Made by a program: the position numbers and the translations under genes. Shown piece after piece: positions 1 to 10,800 of a stretch of 64,000 nucleotides of DNA. Below the pieces are notes generated by a model. The model was not told the origin of the DNA and did no database searches. It saw only the letters and a list, made by a program, of their open reading frames with translations. Within the stretch, counting starts at the first letter, position 1. Each line of letters begins with the position of its first letter. The DNA is from Pseudoalteromonas rubra (GTDB taxonomy: Bacteria > Pseudomonadota > Gammaproteobacteria > Enterobacterales > Alteromonadaceae): assembly GCF_005886805.2 (NCBI RefSeq), contig NZ_CP045429.1, positions 3,132,501 through 3,196,500 on the forward strand, read 5' to 3'.

Positions 1-120
1 GAAAGATGCCATACTGGCGAAAGTACTTTTCCATGGAAAATGCAGGTTTAGGTGCTGGTAAGATACTCTAACATATAGCAGGAAAAGCCCCAACCTCAGC
101 ACGTTGAAATTAGGAAACAG

Positions 121-143
121 ACGGGCAGCTCGGCGCTGCCCGT
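121..143 (-). terminator. Probable terminator hairpin downstream of clpB
   Basis: A perfect 9-bp inverted repeat (ACGGGCAGC / GCTGCCCGT) with a 5-base loop lies just past the clpB stop codon. Read on the minus strand it is followed by CTGTTTCC, a weak T-run, so termination may be inefficient. The 120 bases before it contain no gene I can support. Confidence 0.55.
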
Positions 144-153
144 TGCATGATCC

Positions 154-2727
154 TTAACGCGTAAATACAATGTCGTCCGCATTTACATCCACTTTAATCA
201 CGTCGCCAGCGTCAAAGTCCCCTTGTAATAACTGCTGTGCCAGCGGGTTCTCAATATAGTGCTGCACTGCCCGTTTGAGGGGGCGCGCACCGTATACAGG
301 GTCAAAGCCACTGGCTGCTATTTTATCCAGTGCGGCATCGGTCAGTTCAAAACCAAACCCTTTTTCATGCAAACGTTGACGCAATTTCGCCAGCTGAATA
401 TCTGCAATTTGCTTGATATGTTCATTAATCAACGGGTGGAACACCACAGTTTCATCAATCCGGTTTATAAACTCAGGCCTGAACTGAGTAACCAGTACAT
501 CCATAACACGCTGTTTCAGCGTTGCATAATCATTGCTGCCAGCCTGCTCCTGGATCACATCAGAGCCCAGATTAGAGGTCATAATAATCACAGCATTTTT
601 AAAATCAACGGTGCGGCCCTGACCATCCGTCAAACGCCCATCGTCCAGCACCTGAAGCAAAATGTTAAAGACATCCGGGTGCGCCTTCTCCACTTCATCA
701 AGCAATATCACAGAGTAAGGTCGACGGCGAACCGCTTCGGTCAGATAACCGCCCTCTTCATATCCGACATATCCTGGGGGTGCCCCCACCAGCCGTGCGA
801 CTGAGTGTTTTTCCATGAACTCTGACATATCAATGCGCACCATGGCATCTTCGGTATCAAACATAAAGCCTGCCAGCGCTTTGGTCAGCTCAGTCTTACC
901 TACCCCGGTTGGGCCCAGGAATAAGAATGACCCAATCGGTCGATTCGGATCGGCCAAACCCGCACGAGAGCGGCGAATGGCATTGGCCACTGCGCTCACG
1001 GCTTCATCCTGACCAATGACCTTTTTATGTAGTTCATCTTCCATCTGCAATAACTTATCACGCTCTCCCTGAAGCATCTTAGCCACCGGAATGCCAGTCC
1101 AGCGCGATAAAATTTCTGCAATTTCATCTTCTCCGACTTGGTTTTTCAGCAGGCTCATTTCCTGCATTTCTGCCTGAGATGCCAGGTCAAGTTTACGCTC
1201 TAATTCAGGAATACGACCATACTGGAGCTCTGACATACGTTGTAAATCACCGGCACGACGTGCGACCTCCAGATCAAGCCTTGCTTGCTCAAGTTCGGCT
1301 TTAATCACCTGCGTGCCCTGCAACGACGCTTTTTCCGCATTCCAGACTTCATCCAGCTCACGGTACTCCGTTTCGAGCTGCTGGATCAGTGCCTGCATTT
1401 CACTTCGTCGCTTCTGACTGGCTTCGTCTTTTTCTTTCGCCAGCGCATTGTCTTCTAATTTTAACTGGATAATACGACGCTCCAGCTTATCCAATTGCTC
1501 TGGCTTAGAATCAATCTGCAAGCGAATTGACGAGCCAGCTTCATCAATCAAGTCAATCGCTTTATCTGGCAGTTGTCTGTCACTGATGTAACGATGCGAC
1601 AACTGCGCAGCGGCCACAATCGCAGGATCGGTAATATCCACAGAGTGGTGCAGTTCATAACGTTCTTTTAAGCCACGTAAAATAGCAATGGTGTCTTCCA
1701 CGCTGGGCTCTGCGACAAACACTTTCTGGAAACGTCGCTCCAACGCGGCGTCTTTTTCAATATACTGACGATACTCATCCAGCGTTGTAGCACCGACACA
1801 GTGCAACTCACCTCGTGCCAGTGCGGGTTTAAGCATATTGCCCGCATCCATGGCACCATCCGTTTTTCCTGCCCCCACCATGGTGTGAATTTCATCGATA
1901 AACAGGATCACCCGGCCTTCTTCTTTGCCCAGCTCATTGAGGACCGACTTAAGGCGCTCTTCAAACTCACCGCGATACTTAGCGCCGGCAACCAGTGCCC
2001 CCAGGTCCAGGGACAATACACGCTTGTCTTTGAGTCCCTCAGGCACCTCACCATTGATAATACGTTGGGCCAGACCTTCAACGATCGCGGTTTTACCGAC
2101 ACCTGGCTCCCCGATCAACACAGGGTTATTTTTGGTGCGGCGCTGTAATACCTGTACCGTGCGGCGGATCTCATCATCACGACCAATCACCGGGTCAAGC
2201 TTACCCTGCTCGGCACGCTCAGTGAGATCTATGGTGTACTTTTCCAAGGCCTGACGAGTATCTTCCGCATTGGGGTCATCGACTTTCTGCCCACCCCGAA
2301 TGGCCTTGATGGCCTTTTCGACTTTTTCCTGGGTGATGTTCAGTGAACGAAAAATCTCACCCAGTGGCCCTTTGTCTTCACATGCAGCAAACACAAACAA
2401 CTCACTGGAGATGTACTTGTCCTTGCGCTTTTGAGCATATTTATCACATAGATTAATTAATGAGATAAGGTTATTCGACAGCTGTACGTCGCCACCGACC
2501 CCCTCTACCTTGAACAATTTCTCAATAGCCTGAGAGAGTTTAGTGTTGAGCTCATCAGCGCTCACGCCGGCCTGTGCAAACAGCGCCCGGACACTGGAAC
2601 CCGTTTGTTGCAACAAGGCGTACATTAAGTGTACAGGTTCAATAAACTGATGGTCACGACCTAATGCGAGAGACTGCGCATCAGACAGCGCCGCTTGAAA
2701 TTTACTGGTAAATCTATCAATTCGCAT
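154..2727 (-). CDS. clpB: ATP-dependent disaggregase ClpB
   Basis: Hexameric AAA+ chaperone of the cytoplasm that threads aggregated proteins through its pore and works with DnaK/DnaJ. The 857-residue length equals the usual family length. In order are the N-terminal Clp repeat domain (about 1-145), NBD1 with Walker A GEPGVGKT near 206, the long coiled-coil middle domain (about 410-530) that docks DnaK, and NBD2 with Walker A GPTGVGKT near 605 and the ClpB C-terminal domain. The coiled coil distinguishes it from ClpA and ClpC. It is monocistronic, and the sequence upstream contains a sigma-32-like promoter, consistent with heat-shock control. Start chosen at the ATG giving the canonical MRIDRFT N-terminus. 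Confidence 0.98.
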   Translation of the reverse strand: MRIDRFTSKFQAALSDAQSLALGRDHQFIEPVHLMYALLQQTGSSVRALFAQAGVSADELNTKLSQAIEKLFKVEGVGGDVQLSNNLISLINLCDKYAQKRKDKYISSELFVFAACEDKGPLGEIFRSLNITQEKVEKAIKAIRGGQKVDDPNAEDTRQALEKYTIDLTERAEQGKLDPVIGRDDEIRRTVQVLQRRTKNNPVLIGEPGVGKTAIVEGLAQRIINGEVPEGLKDKRVLSLDLGALVAGAKYRGEFEERLKSVLNELGKEEGRVILFIDEIHTMVGAGKTDGAMDAGNMLKPALARGELHCVGATTLDEYRQYIEKDAALERRFQKVFVAEPSVEDTIAILRGLKERYELHHSVDITDPAIVAAAQLSHRYISDRQLPDKAIDLIDEAGSSIRLQIDSKPEQLDKLERRIIQLKLEDNALAKEKDEASQKRRSEMQALIQQLETEYRELDEVWNAEKASLQGTQVIKAELEQARLDLEVARRAGDLQRMSELQYGRIPELERKLDLASQAEMQEMSLLKNQVGEDEIAEILSRWTGIPVAKMLQGERDKLLQMEDELHKKVIGQDEAVSAVANAIRRSRAGLADPNRPIGSFLFLGPTGVGKTELTKALAGFMFDTEDAMVRIDMSEFMEKHSVARLVGAPPGYVGYEEGGYLTEAVRRRPYSVILLDEVEKAHPDVFNILLQVLDDGRLTDGQGRTVDFKNAVIIMTSNLGSDVIQEQAGSNDYATLKQRVMDVLVTQFRPEFINRIDETVVFHPLINEHIKQIADIQLAKLRQRLHEKGFGFELTDAALDKIAASGFDPVYGARPLKRAVQHYIENPLAQQLLQGDFDAGDVIKVDVNADDIVFTR

Positions 2728-2763
2728 ACACGAAATAACCTTATAAATAACTTAGTTATCTAT

Positions 2764-2793
2764 AAAATGGGTATCAGAGGGAGTTTGATCAAG
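2764..2793 (-). promoter_or_regulatory. Sigma-32 (heat-shock) type promoter of clpB
   Basis: On the minus strand CTTGATC is followed after 14 bases by ACCCATTTT, close to the known RpoH consensus CTTGAAA-N11-16-CCCCATNT. It lies 37 bases upstream of the clpB ATG, and clpB is an RpoH-regulon gene in many proteobacteria. The match is by eye; no transcription start is known. Confidence 0.6.
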
Positions 2794-2820
2794 GTGCAGA
2801 TGACAAAAGAGCGGGATTTA

Positions 2821-2980
2821 TACCAATTTGCTTAAATAAGTGTTCTATTTTGAGGCGAGAAAATATGTTCGATAACTAGGCAAGAATTTTGATATTTAGT
2901 TGTTCTAAATGAGAAATTTTTAACACAGTTAGCGTCATACTTGGTCCGTCAAATTAAACAGGTATTAAGTGAAATTGGTA
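2821..2980. mobile_element. MITE-like 160-bp repeat element, no coding capacity
   Basis: The segment begins with TACCAATTT and ends with its exact reverse complement AAATTGGTA; a second similarity (TTAA a few bases inside each end) extends the inverted repeat. TTA flanks both sides, which would fit a 3-bp target duplication. Inside are AT-rich sequence and a short hairpin (ATTTAG 2894-2899 / CTAAAT 2905-2910), with no ORF. The right-hand TTA is the complement of the pgeF stop codon, so the element abuts the pgeF end exactly. Terminal inverted repeats, small size and lack of genes are typical of non-autonomous MITEs. Only this copy is present in the window. Confidence 0.55.
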
Positions 2981-3706
2981 TTACTTGCGCCAAATCAAAC
3001 TGGCCATGCGACCACACTGACCATCGCGGCGATATGAAAAGAACTGTTGAGGGTTGGACACTGTACATTGCGCATGCACAGATACGGATTGCACGCCAAG
3101 CTGCGTTAATTGCTGTGTTGCCAGAGTATAAATATCAGCCAGATAGCGACCATTTGCTTGTGCTTTAAAGGCACTCAAATGCGCCTGCTGTCGGGCAACA
3201 AACTGCTCTCGCACTTCTTCGCCCACTTCAAAAGCCCGAGGGCCAATTGCCGGACCTAACCAGGCATGTATTCGGGACCTAGGTGCGCTGAAGAGTGCTA
3301 TTGTCTCGCCAAGAATATCCGCCGCCAAAGGGCGCCAGCCGCAATGGACCGCGGCGACCTCCTGGCCATCGTCGCTGGCCAGCAGCACAGGCAGACAGTC
3401 GGCAGTCATAATTGCCAAAGCAATTTGACCAGAGCGGGTAAAGATTGCATCTGCCTGCGGCGTATGAGTGATATCGTATTGATCATCTGCCAGGATCACG
3501 GTATTGCCATGTACCTGCTCAAGCCATACGATAGGCACCGGCACCTGAGCCTGCAACTGTGCTCTGTTGTGTGCAACAGCGTGTGGATCGTCTCCAACAT
3601 GACAAGCCAGATTGAAACCATCAAAAGGGGCCGCCGAAACGCCCCCCTGACGCGTTGTCGACAAGGCGCCGACAACCTCTTTCAATGGCCAATCCGGGCG
3701 CAGCAT
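2981..3706 (-). CDS. pgeF: Peptidoglycan editing factor / multicopper polyphenol oxidase family PgeF (YfiH)
   Basis: Member of the DUF152/YfiH family. E. coli PgeF removes wrongly incorporated L-serine from UDP-MurNAc peptides, and homologues show purine nucleoside phosphorylase or laccase-like activity. The family Zn-binding motifs are visible: a TADCLP motif and a VHCGWR motif in the middle, and QVHG near residue 63. Length 241 residues is standard. It lies one base downstream of rluD on the same strand, the common rluD-pgeF arrangement, so the two are probably co-transcribed. Its stop codon abuts the MITE-like element, so the last codon or two may have been set by that insertion; the C-terminus otherwise looks complete. 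Confidence 0.93.
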   Translation of the reverse strand: MLRPDWPLKEVVGALSTTRQGGVSAAPFDGFNLACHVGDDPHAVAHNRAQLQAQVPVPIVWLEQVHGNTVILADDQYDITHTPQADAIFTRSGQIALAIMTADCLPVLLASDDGQEVAAVHCGWRPLAADILGETIALFSAPRSRIHAWLGPAIGPRAFEVGEEVREQFVARQQAHLSAFKAQANGRYLADIYTLATQQLTQLGVQSVSVHAQCTVSNPQQFFSYRRDGQCGRMASLIWRK

Positions 3707-3707
3707 A

Positions 3708-4685
3708 TTAGTAATCTATCTGTGGATTAAGCTTACAGTCTTCACGTAATGCAGCAGTCAGTTGCTGCATATCTTCCGGGATAGGTGCTTCCCAGGTCAT
3801 GATTTCGCCGCTCACCGGGTGCGCTATGCGCAGCTTGACGGCGTGCAGTGCCTGGCGCTTAAAGCCACGCAAGGTGTCGAGGAATTCCGGAGACGCATTG
3901 CGTGGTGGGCAAGGACGACCGCCGTAAAGCTGATCACCAATCAGCGGGTGCTTAAGATACGCCATGTGAACACGGATCTGGTGCGTACGACCCGTTTCAA
4001 GGCGTAAACGCAAGCGGGTGTGTGCACGGAACTTTTCGGCAACGCGATAATGGGTTATCGCGGGTTTACCCATTTCATGGATTGCCATGTGCGTACGCTT
4101 TGTCGCGTGACGACCAATAGGCTTCTCTATCATCCCACCGGCAGTCATGGTGCCGTTACAGATGGCTTCATATTCACGGGTAAAGTTTTCACGTGCCTGC
4201 AGGTTTTTCACTAAGTGGGTTTGCGCCACTATAGTTTTGGCCACCACCATTAATCCTGTGGTGTCTTTATCAAGACGGTGGACAATACCCGCACGCGGCA
4301 CATTGATGATCTCTGGGTGGTGATGTAACAACGCATTCAGTACAGTACCATTTGGGTTACCCGCACCGGGGTGCACCACCAGGCCCATCGGCTTATTAAT
4401 AACCAGGATGTCATCATCTTCATAAACGATGTCCAACGCGATGTCCTGCGCTTCGTATTCCCGCTCTGCCTCAATTTGTGTTTCCACCGCAACGACTTCA
4501 CCGCCCAGCAACTTTTCCTTAGGGATCGCCAGTACGTCACCATTGACGGTGACTTTTTCATCAAGGATCCAGGTTTTTATTCGAGAACGTGAAAAATCGG
4601 GGAACAATTGCGCCAAAATCTGGTCTAGACGTTTACCGCCCAGTTCCACTGGCACATCGGCTTGTAGAGAAATTTGCTCAGACAT
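3708..4685 (-). CDS. rluD: 23S rRNA pseudouridine(1911/1915/1917) synthase RluD
   Basis: Makes three pseudouridines in helix 69 of 23S rRNA, at the subunit interface. It has an N-terminal S4 RNA-binding domain (about 18-80, starting GKRLDQIL) and a RluA-family catalytic domain with the signature HRLDKDTTG. The catalytic aspartate falls at residue 139, the same number as in E. coli RluD. The 325-residue length matches the family. It is divergent from bamD, a neighbourhood conserved across gammaproteobacteria, and is followed by pgeF. Confidence 0.97.
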   Translation of the reverse strand: MSEQISLQADVPVELGGKRLDQILAQLFPDFSRSRIKTWILDEKVTVNGDVLAIPKEKLLGGEVVAVETQIEAEREYEAQDIALDIVYEDDDILVINKPMGLVVHPGAGNPNGTVLNALLHHHPEIINVPRAGIVHRLDKDTTGLMVVAKTIVAQTHLVKNLQARENFTREYEAICNGTMTAGGMIEKPIGRHATKRTHMAIHEMGKPAITHYRVAEKFRAHTRLRLRLETGRTHQIRVHMAYLKHPLIGDQLYGGRPCPPRNASPEFLDTLRGFKRQALHAVKLRIAHPVSGEIMTWEAPIPEDMQQLTAALREDCKLNPQIDY

Positions 4686-4806
4686 GTGTAACTTTACCTA
4701 AAATACCAGTGCAAGCCATGCTCGACTGGGTTAGAATCGCATAAATGCATAGTTTACTCGGTTTTGCCGACTTGGCCTAGCCTGATAACGAAGGTAGTAA
4801 AATAAA

Positions 4807-5568
4807 ATGATAAAGACGTTGGGAAAACGCGCTTTTGCAATCGTACTGAGCGCATCTGTATTAGGATTAGCCGCTTGCTCATCCGCCCCAGAACAGGAAG
4901 AAATAGAACGCGTACCAAATAAATCTGTGCAGGCATTGTACGAAGACGCCAAGCAAACACTCGACTCAGGCCTGTACGCACGTGCCATCGAGCTCTTAAG
5001 CGCAATTAACTCCCGTTACCCATTTGGGCCATACTCTCATCAAGTACAAATGGACCTGGTCTATGCTTTTTATCAAACCGGCAACACTGAGCAGGCACTC
5101 GCGACAGTTGACCGCTTTTTGCGCCTGAACCCCAATCATAAAAACCTCGATTACATGTATTACATGCGAGGATTAATTAACATTAAAGCAGATGAGAACG
5201 GCTTTCAGGAATATTTCGGTATCGATCGCGCAGACCGCGACCCGAACCGTACCCGCGTTGCTTTTCAAGACTTATCAACTCTGGTCAAAAACTACCCGCA
5301 AAGCGCCTATGTGCCTGAAGCCAAAAAACGCCTGGCATGGTTGCTCAACAAAATGGCCCGTTATGAGCTAAAAGTAGCCAACTATTATTTTGAGCGAGAA
5401 GCCTACCTGGCAGCAGCCAATCGAGGAAAATATGTGGTTGAGCACTTCTCACAGAGCAGTTATCTGGTCCCAGCGCTTGAAATGATGGAAAAGAGTTACG
5501 CCATGTTGGGCCTTGATGAACTTAGCGACAACGCGCGCAAAGCGAAAGAGTTAAATCAACAGCGCTAA
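4807..5568 (+). CDS. bamD: Outer membrane assembly lipoprotein BamD
   Basis: Essential lipoprotein of the BAM complex, which inserts beta-barrel proteins into the outer membrane; it binds BamA on the periplasmic face. The N-terminus is a lipoprotein signal with lipobox LAAC (cysteine at residue 20), followed by a helical TPR-like array. Length 253 residues is close to the E. coli protein (245). It is transcribed away from rluD. A strong hairpin follows the stop. The many TonB-dependent receptors in this window would depend on this machinery. Confidence 0.96.
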   Translation: MIKTLGKRAFAIVLSASVLGLAACSSAPEQEEIERVPNKSVQALYEDAKQTLDSGLYARAIELLSAINSRYPFGPYSHQVQMDLVYAFYQTGNTEQALATVDRFLRLNPNHKNLDYMYYMRGLINIKADENGFQEYFGIDRADRDPNRTRVAFQDLSTLVKNYPQSAYVPEAKKRLAWLLNKMARYELKVANYYFEREAYLAAANRGKYVVEHFSQSSYLVPALEMMEKSYAMLGLDELSDNARKAKELNQQR

Positions 5569-5589
5569 AACACCTGCACTGAATACAAC

Positions 5590-5623
5590 AACGCCGGATT
5601 GCACCAAGCATCCGGCGTTTTCT
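5590..5623. terminator. Bidirectional terminator between bamD and glnB
   Basis: A perfect 10-bp stem (AACGCCGGAT / ATCCGGCGTT) with a 10-base loop is followed by TTCT on the plus strand. It lies between the convergent bamD and glnB genes and could serve both, though the minus side has a poorer T-run. Confidence 0.75.
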
Positions 5624-5650
5624 ATTCTGCCAATAATAAGCATCAGGAGA

Positions 5651-5998
<348 letters not shown>

Positions 5999-6124
5999 TT
6001 ATCCCTTTGGTAATGCGTCGATTTTAGACAATCCCACAAAACAAGGCAAACAAAGCGATTGAATAAATAAACAAAAAGACGCACTATATTGGGTAGTAGT
6101 TATTCTTGTCTTTGGCTGTATACC

Positions 6125-6664
6125 ATGAAAAAAAATACTGGCTTTACACTGTTTGAGTTAGTTATCACTATTGCTATTTTAGGTGTACTGGCAACGCTGG
6201 CCTTTTCATTCAGCGGCAGCCTGACTACCTCAACCCGCGCAGAGTCCTATCTGAGAGAATTAAAACGCACAGTGACCTTTGCCCGAGCGCAAGCAACGGC
6301 GACAGATGAGATCATCATCCTGTGTCCGGCCACCGCAACCTTGGTTGAGACTAACAGTAGTTTTGTTTGTCAGGACAATTGGCAAGCTAACCGCGTTACC
6401 GTTTTTCTCGATAGAAACAATAACGGCACCTACAATACAGGCACCGATGACTTACTACGTGTTATGGAGCAGGTTCCCAGTAATGATGGCCTGACATTCC
6501 CGGCGTCCAGCTTGCGTTTCGATTCGAGTGGTCGCACCGCCATGCTCCAGGCAAGCAGCTTTATTTATTGCCCAGCTGCCACGGACTTTCCTAATCAGCA
6601 GCTTGAGGTAAGTGTCGTTGGTTCAGCACTGTATCGCGGTGACACAACCCTCACTTGCAACTAA
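6125..6664 (+). CDS. GspH/FimT-family type IV minor pseudopilin
   Basis: A 179-residue prepilin with leader MKKNTG followed by FTLFELVITIAILGVLATLAF: a class III signal with cleavage after glycine and glutamate at mature position 5. The C-terminal part is a GspH-like globular domain with paired cysteines. FimT and FimU of this family prime the pilus tip with PilV/W/X/E and PilY1, and some FimT proteins bind DNA during natural transformation. The ATG at 6125 is chosen because it gives a normal short leader; a TTG 36 bases upstream would put a non-standard extension in front. It is encoded opposite to the pil operon it faces. Confidence 0.88.
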   Translation: MKKNTGFTLFELVITIAILGVLATLAFSFSGSLTTSTRAESYLRELKRTVTFARAQATATDEIIILCPATATLVETNSSFVCQDNWQANRVTVFLDRNNNGTYNTGTDDLLRVMEQVPSNDGLTFPASSLRFDSSGRTAMLQASSFIYCPAATDFPNQQLEVSVVGSALYRGDTTLTCN

Positions 6665-6839
6665 ACTATTTGTAACTCGAACGCTCACCACTATGCCTAT
6701 TAAACAGTGAGTTGCGCCCTTTAACGAACCCGTCACCAGATAACGGGACTGATAAGCGACGTGATATTTATTCATAAGCCTTGCGGTTCAAGCCGCGAAG
6801 ACTAGGCTGACACTATGGCTGATGCACGGATGCATGCTC

Positions 6840-7355
6840 ATGACATTATGGAATATACGCGGATTTACCCTATTTGAACTACTCATTTGTATTGCGCTTT
6901 TTGGCGTGCTTTTACTACTCGCAGCCCCGGCTGTACACTCTATTACCGAATTGGACAGAGCTAAGCAAGCGCTAATAACGCTAGACAGGCATCTGACTTT
7001 AACACGACTGCACGCAGTGACTCACCAGTTGCCTGTCACCATTTGCCCCTTGGTTAATAACCGATGTACGCACCTTTGGCATCAGGAGTTAACAGTATTC
7101 ACAGACCGACATGAACGCGCGGCTTTTGACAAAAAAGACGTGAAACTGATGGTGCTCTCAGGGATCCGTGGCACTGACACCCTCGATTATCCGAGGTCGG
7201 CCATCACATTTAAGCACACAGGCACATTAAAAGGGTTTGGCAATGGTACCTTTGTGTATTGCACACAAAGGCTCTCAGGTGCGCCTATTGGACTCGCGCT
7301 ATCAGTCAGTGTGGTAGGCAGAAGCCGACTCAGAGAGACCAATAAATGTATTTAA
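6840..7355 (+). CDS. Second GspH/FimT-family minor pseudopilin
   Basis: Type IV prepilin with leader ending in RG followed by FTLFELLICIALFGVLLLLAAP, including glutamate at mature position 5. The C-terminal domain has cysteines near both ends and a VSVVGRSRL ending that resembles the preceding gene's VSVVGSALY, so the two are probably paralogues. Three in-frame ATGs (6822, 6834, 6840) are possible; 6840 gives a leader of normal length, and none has a strong Shine-Dalgarno sequence. A 157- to 175-base gap separates it from the first gene. It converges with pilE. Confidence 0.82.
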   Translation: MTLWNIRGFTLFELLICIALFGVLLLLAAPAVHSITELDRAKQALITLDRHLTLTRLHAVTHQLPVTICPLVNNRCTHLWHQELTVFTDRHERAAFDKKDVKLMVLSGIRGTDTLDYPRSAITFKHTGTLKGFGNGTFVYCTQRLSGAPIGLALSVSVVGRSRLRETNKCI

Positions 7356-7419
7356 ATGCACAAGACTACCAGCGCTCATTCACAGCTGTTGTGCTAGCGC
7401 CCACCTTGACATGCTGGGT

Positions 7420-7845
7420 CTAACGACCCCAACACCGATCGGCAGTGAACGTGCCTGTACTGCCACGAACATTAAGATTATTTATCGTGAGCGTTGTGCA
7501 TTCAGGGTCATTTGCAAGCGGCCCTCCGGTTGCAGACGCCCTGATCACAAAAGTGTTAAGGTCATTGCCCAGTACAATTTCCAGCGAAAAGTAATCGTTT
7601 TCAGTTGTTGTGGGTAATCCCAGTGCAGCCAGAGAACTGGCATACTGGCGATTATCGACAAAATACTGCTCTTGCTTATTGGCAGCGTCGAGCAAAGTTG
7701 CCGCAGCCTCCGCCCTGGCCGCTCGCCTTACATACTCTGAATAACTGGGGTATGCGATGCTTGCCAGGATCCCCAAAATAGCGATGGTGATCATCATCTC
7801 AATCAGGGTAAACCCCAGTACAGTGCGACTAATTCTTTTCATCAT
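7420..7845 (-). CDS. pilE: Type IV pilus minor pilin PilE
   Basis: A 141-residue prepilin with leader ending VLG before FTLIEMMITIAILGILASIAYP, glutamate at mature position 5, and a C-terminal cysteine pair that would form the pilin D-loop. Position at the end of the pilVWXY1 operon and the EYVRRAARAEA helix fit PilE, the minor pilin that links the tip complex to the shaft. The start overlaps the end of pilY1 by 17 bases, implying translational coupling. Confidence 0.9.
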   Translation of the reverse strand: MMKRISRTVLGFTLIEMMITIAILGILASIAYPSYSEYVRRAARAEAAATLLDAANKQEQYFVDNRQYASSLAALGLPTTTENDYFSLEIVLGNDLNTFVIRASATGGPLANDPECTTLTINNLNVRGSTGTFTADRCWGR

Positions 7846-10800
7846 GCTCTTCTTTTTTGTATATGTACAATAATCGCGTTTGCATTTTGATTTCTACTTC
7901 ATTCTCTGCTTGTACGCCCCCGGTAGAGCCATCCGCTTTTTCGTATGGCGCTGCAGCAGATGGCTCTTTTAATGTCACTTTACCATCAACCACGTCCGAA
8001 CCAGAACCGCCGCCAGAGCCACCTCCAGAGCCACCTCCAGAGCCACCACCAGAGCCTCCATCAACAACAACGACTGGGCTGATCAACTGAGCTTTAATCG
8101 TGGTACTGCCGTCTTCATTGGCATGTTCACTGTAATGTACTCTGGGTGTATCCGGCACTTCAGCGGTGGTTTGATAGCTGCGCTGATCTAGCATCTGCAT
8201 GCCATAGTTTAAATGCAAAACATACAATCTACCTTTACCCGCGGTAATCGAACATTCATTCACCTCAACACTGGCCGGTGTAAAAGTCGTGTAATAAGCC
8301 ACGCCTGCAACGACCGTAGCAGCTGCCATAGACTTTTCTCCGTCGCCCAGTTTCAACTTCCAACCCTTGGCGGAGCCAAGTTCAACCTCTTTTTCGACAA
8401 AGCGATCAAAATCGTTTAGACGAGAATAAAATGGATCACTCGTCACATTCAGTAAGTCTGAGGACCGAATTACAGCCGGTGCCGTTTCATTATCAAAGGA
8501 GCGGGTTTTAGTATTTTCATCCCGAACCATATACAGAAAATCCTGCACTGAAGTTGACGTAGGCTTAGCCCGGTTACCACTGCCAATTAACAGGCCCTCG
8601 TAAGGAATATCCCGGCGTATGGTGATAGTCTGCCCGTTCACTGTTTCGGTTGATACCTTAGAAAAATAGGTACGCGCCACAACGGGACGATAGAAAAAGC
8701 GTCGTTTGTTGTTATCAGTGCCACCGCTCAGATTGGCCAACTGAAAATGCGTCCAAGGGTTATCTCTGTCGTTTGGATTGGTACCAGGCAGGTCAAATCG
8801 CCACACACCGCCTCCGGTATCCGTGGCATAAATACGATCCGTATACCCGTCATAGTCAGAGTCAACCGTGCTCAGATCAGAGGCAATACTGTGTTTGCCC
8901 TTAAAGCCATTCTCTGCTGTTAAACTCCAAAACGGCTTTCCGGTTTCAATGTCAACAATGTAAATGCCGCGGCCTATGCTGTCATTTGAAAACAAAGCAT
9001 TGTCTTTATTGGTGTCATAACCGGCACCAAATATCATGACTGGCATATCAGGTTTAGCTTTGATGAAAGTGATCTGAGGCTTAGACCAGCTTTGTGCCAA
9101 TTGTGCATAGGGTGCCACACCACCGCGGATAGGGCCGCCCCATAGCAGTCGGGGGCTGTCCGGGGAGGTAATATCAAACCCATAATATTCGTTACCCCCA
9201 CGACGTAAGCCTACTATCAGCCAAACACGCTCACCGCTACCGACCTTGCCATTATCGTCTTTATCCCAAAAATAAACGGTAATGGGGCCATCGACCCCAT
9301 AGAGCTTAGTGTCGTCCTGTCTGTCCATTTGCGGTTTGAGGACATCCAGCAAAGACCCAGGCACAAAAGCCCAGCTTTCATTCACTGTCTCCCCGTTGTC
9401 CTTAAACATGTGCAAAAAGCCAGCATTGGTTCCCACAATCACGCGCAGGTCGCCATTGCCATAATCTATGGTTACCGGCTTGGAATGCAACGGATCGCCA
9501 AAAATGGTTTCGCGTCTATCCTGTCTCGAGTTATTGCTATTTTCATCATTAACGTCAATACCTCTGGCCCAGCTAATCACATTAGGCACAACACCTGCAT
9601 TGTCCACGGAAAATAAGGTACTGAGTTTCGACAAATCCCCGCCCGCAGCGATTAGTGCAGTAGCATAGTCAAACGACATTAAGGTGCCTTTGCCATAGTC
9701 TGAGTAGATTTTGCGGGTTGTCTGTCTGGAGAGCTGATAATTAACACCGCCCTCGCCGACCTTAGAACCGTCTTTAGAGCCTGGCTGAGACCAGTACGTC
9801 GTCACATTGTCAGCGATGGTGCCCTCTTCATTGATAGCATGACTACTGCTGCCCATGCCATGTATCACCGAACCTTTTACTTTGAGCTTTTTCAGATTGC
9901 CACGCCAACGGGTATGGGTTTCCGGGTAAAACATGGTGTAATAGATTGAATCACCACTGCGGCTTAGATCTGAACTGCTGGTAGACACCGACGGCGAAGA
10001 AAAACTATCGCTTTTCTCGCGGATATTGGTGATTGTGGCTTTCAACGCCTCTGACAACTGAGAAGCCGTGTTTGCATGCTTGTATTCACCCCCACCATCC
10101 AGTGCAGTTTTCTCCAGTAAGGCTTTACCCGCATTCGACATCCCGGTGCCAAACCCGATGGTGTAGGTACGGGCAAAATCTTGTTCCTGAGGTGTGTTAG
10201 GGTACAGATCGACCTGAGTTTCAGGCGTGCCTCTCATCACTTTAGCCAGTGAGTTCAGATAGTTATTAGATACTCTGCTCGGCGCAGAGCCAAATGTGGA
10301 CACATATTTGTTGTAGATATCAGTGTTACGTGCCGAGTCACTCGTGGGGTCCCCATCCGTCATTAAGATAATATTGGTGGAGGTATCACAGCGTTTAGGG
10401 GCAAGTGGGTCCGGCTTAAACGGCGAAATATATACCCCATTGCTTTCAATGCTGCGGTCCCGATCACTCTTATTCTGACCATATAGAACTTTTTTCCCTG
10501 TCAAATAGAGGTATGCTTCCCATAAAGTCTCTGAAAGCGGTGTATTACCACTGGCGGGCAGGTTGGCAATTTTACTTTTCAAAGTCGTTTTATCTGCCCC
10601 AAGGCCATTCAATACATATCCGCCTGAGCTTGAATAAAGCCGCATCAGGCCAATATCAAAGTCGTCGTTATCCTCAACTAGCTTGGTAATGGCATCCTGT
10701 GCAACCTTTAAACGGCTATCACCACAGTTTGATTCCCGATACCAACCATTACGTACCTTATAACAGCGTTTGCTGGTTTGTGATGAATCAAAGCAGTTGA

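Noticed and set aside
3..71. Open frame at the left edge ending KMPYWRKYFSMENAGLGAGKIL
   Set aside because: Only 22 codons are visible, and the start lies outside the window; it could be the tail of a gene, but nothing identifies it.
259..804. 181-codon ORF inside clpB on the plus strand
   Set aside because: Antisense shadow of a certain gene with no ribosome binding site or family motif.
1801..2254. Plus-strand ORFs inside clpB
   Set aside because: Same reason; codon shadows of clpB.
7998..8062. CRISPR-like repeat
   Set aside because: Repeats are contiguous and code for glycine-serine within pilY1, with no spacers.
7857..8090. Pro-rich ORF on the plus strand
   Set aside because: Reverse-strand image of the GGGS repeat of pilY1; not a gene.
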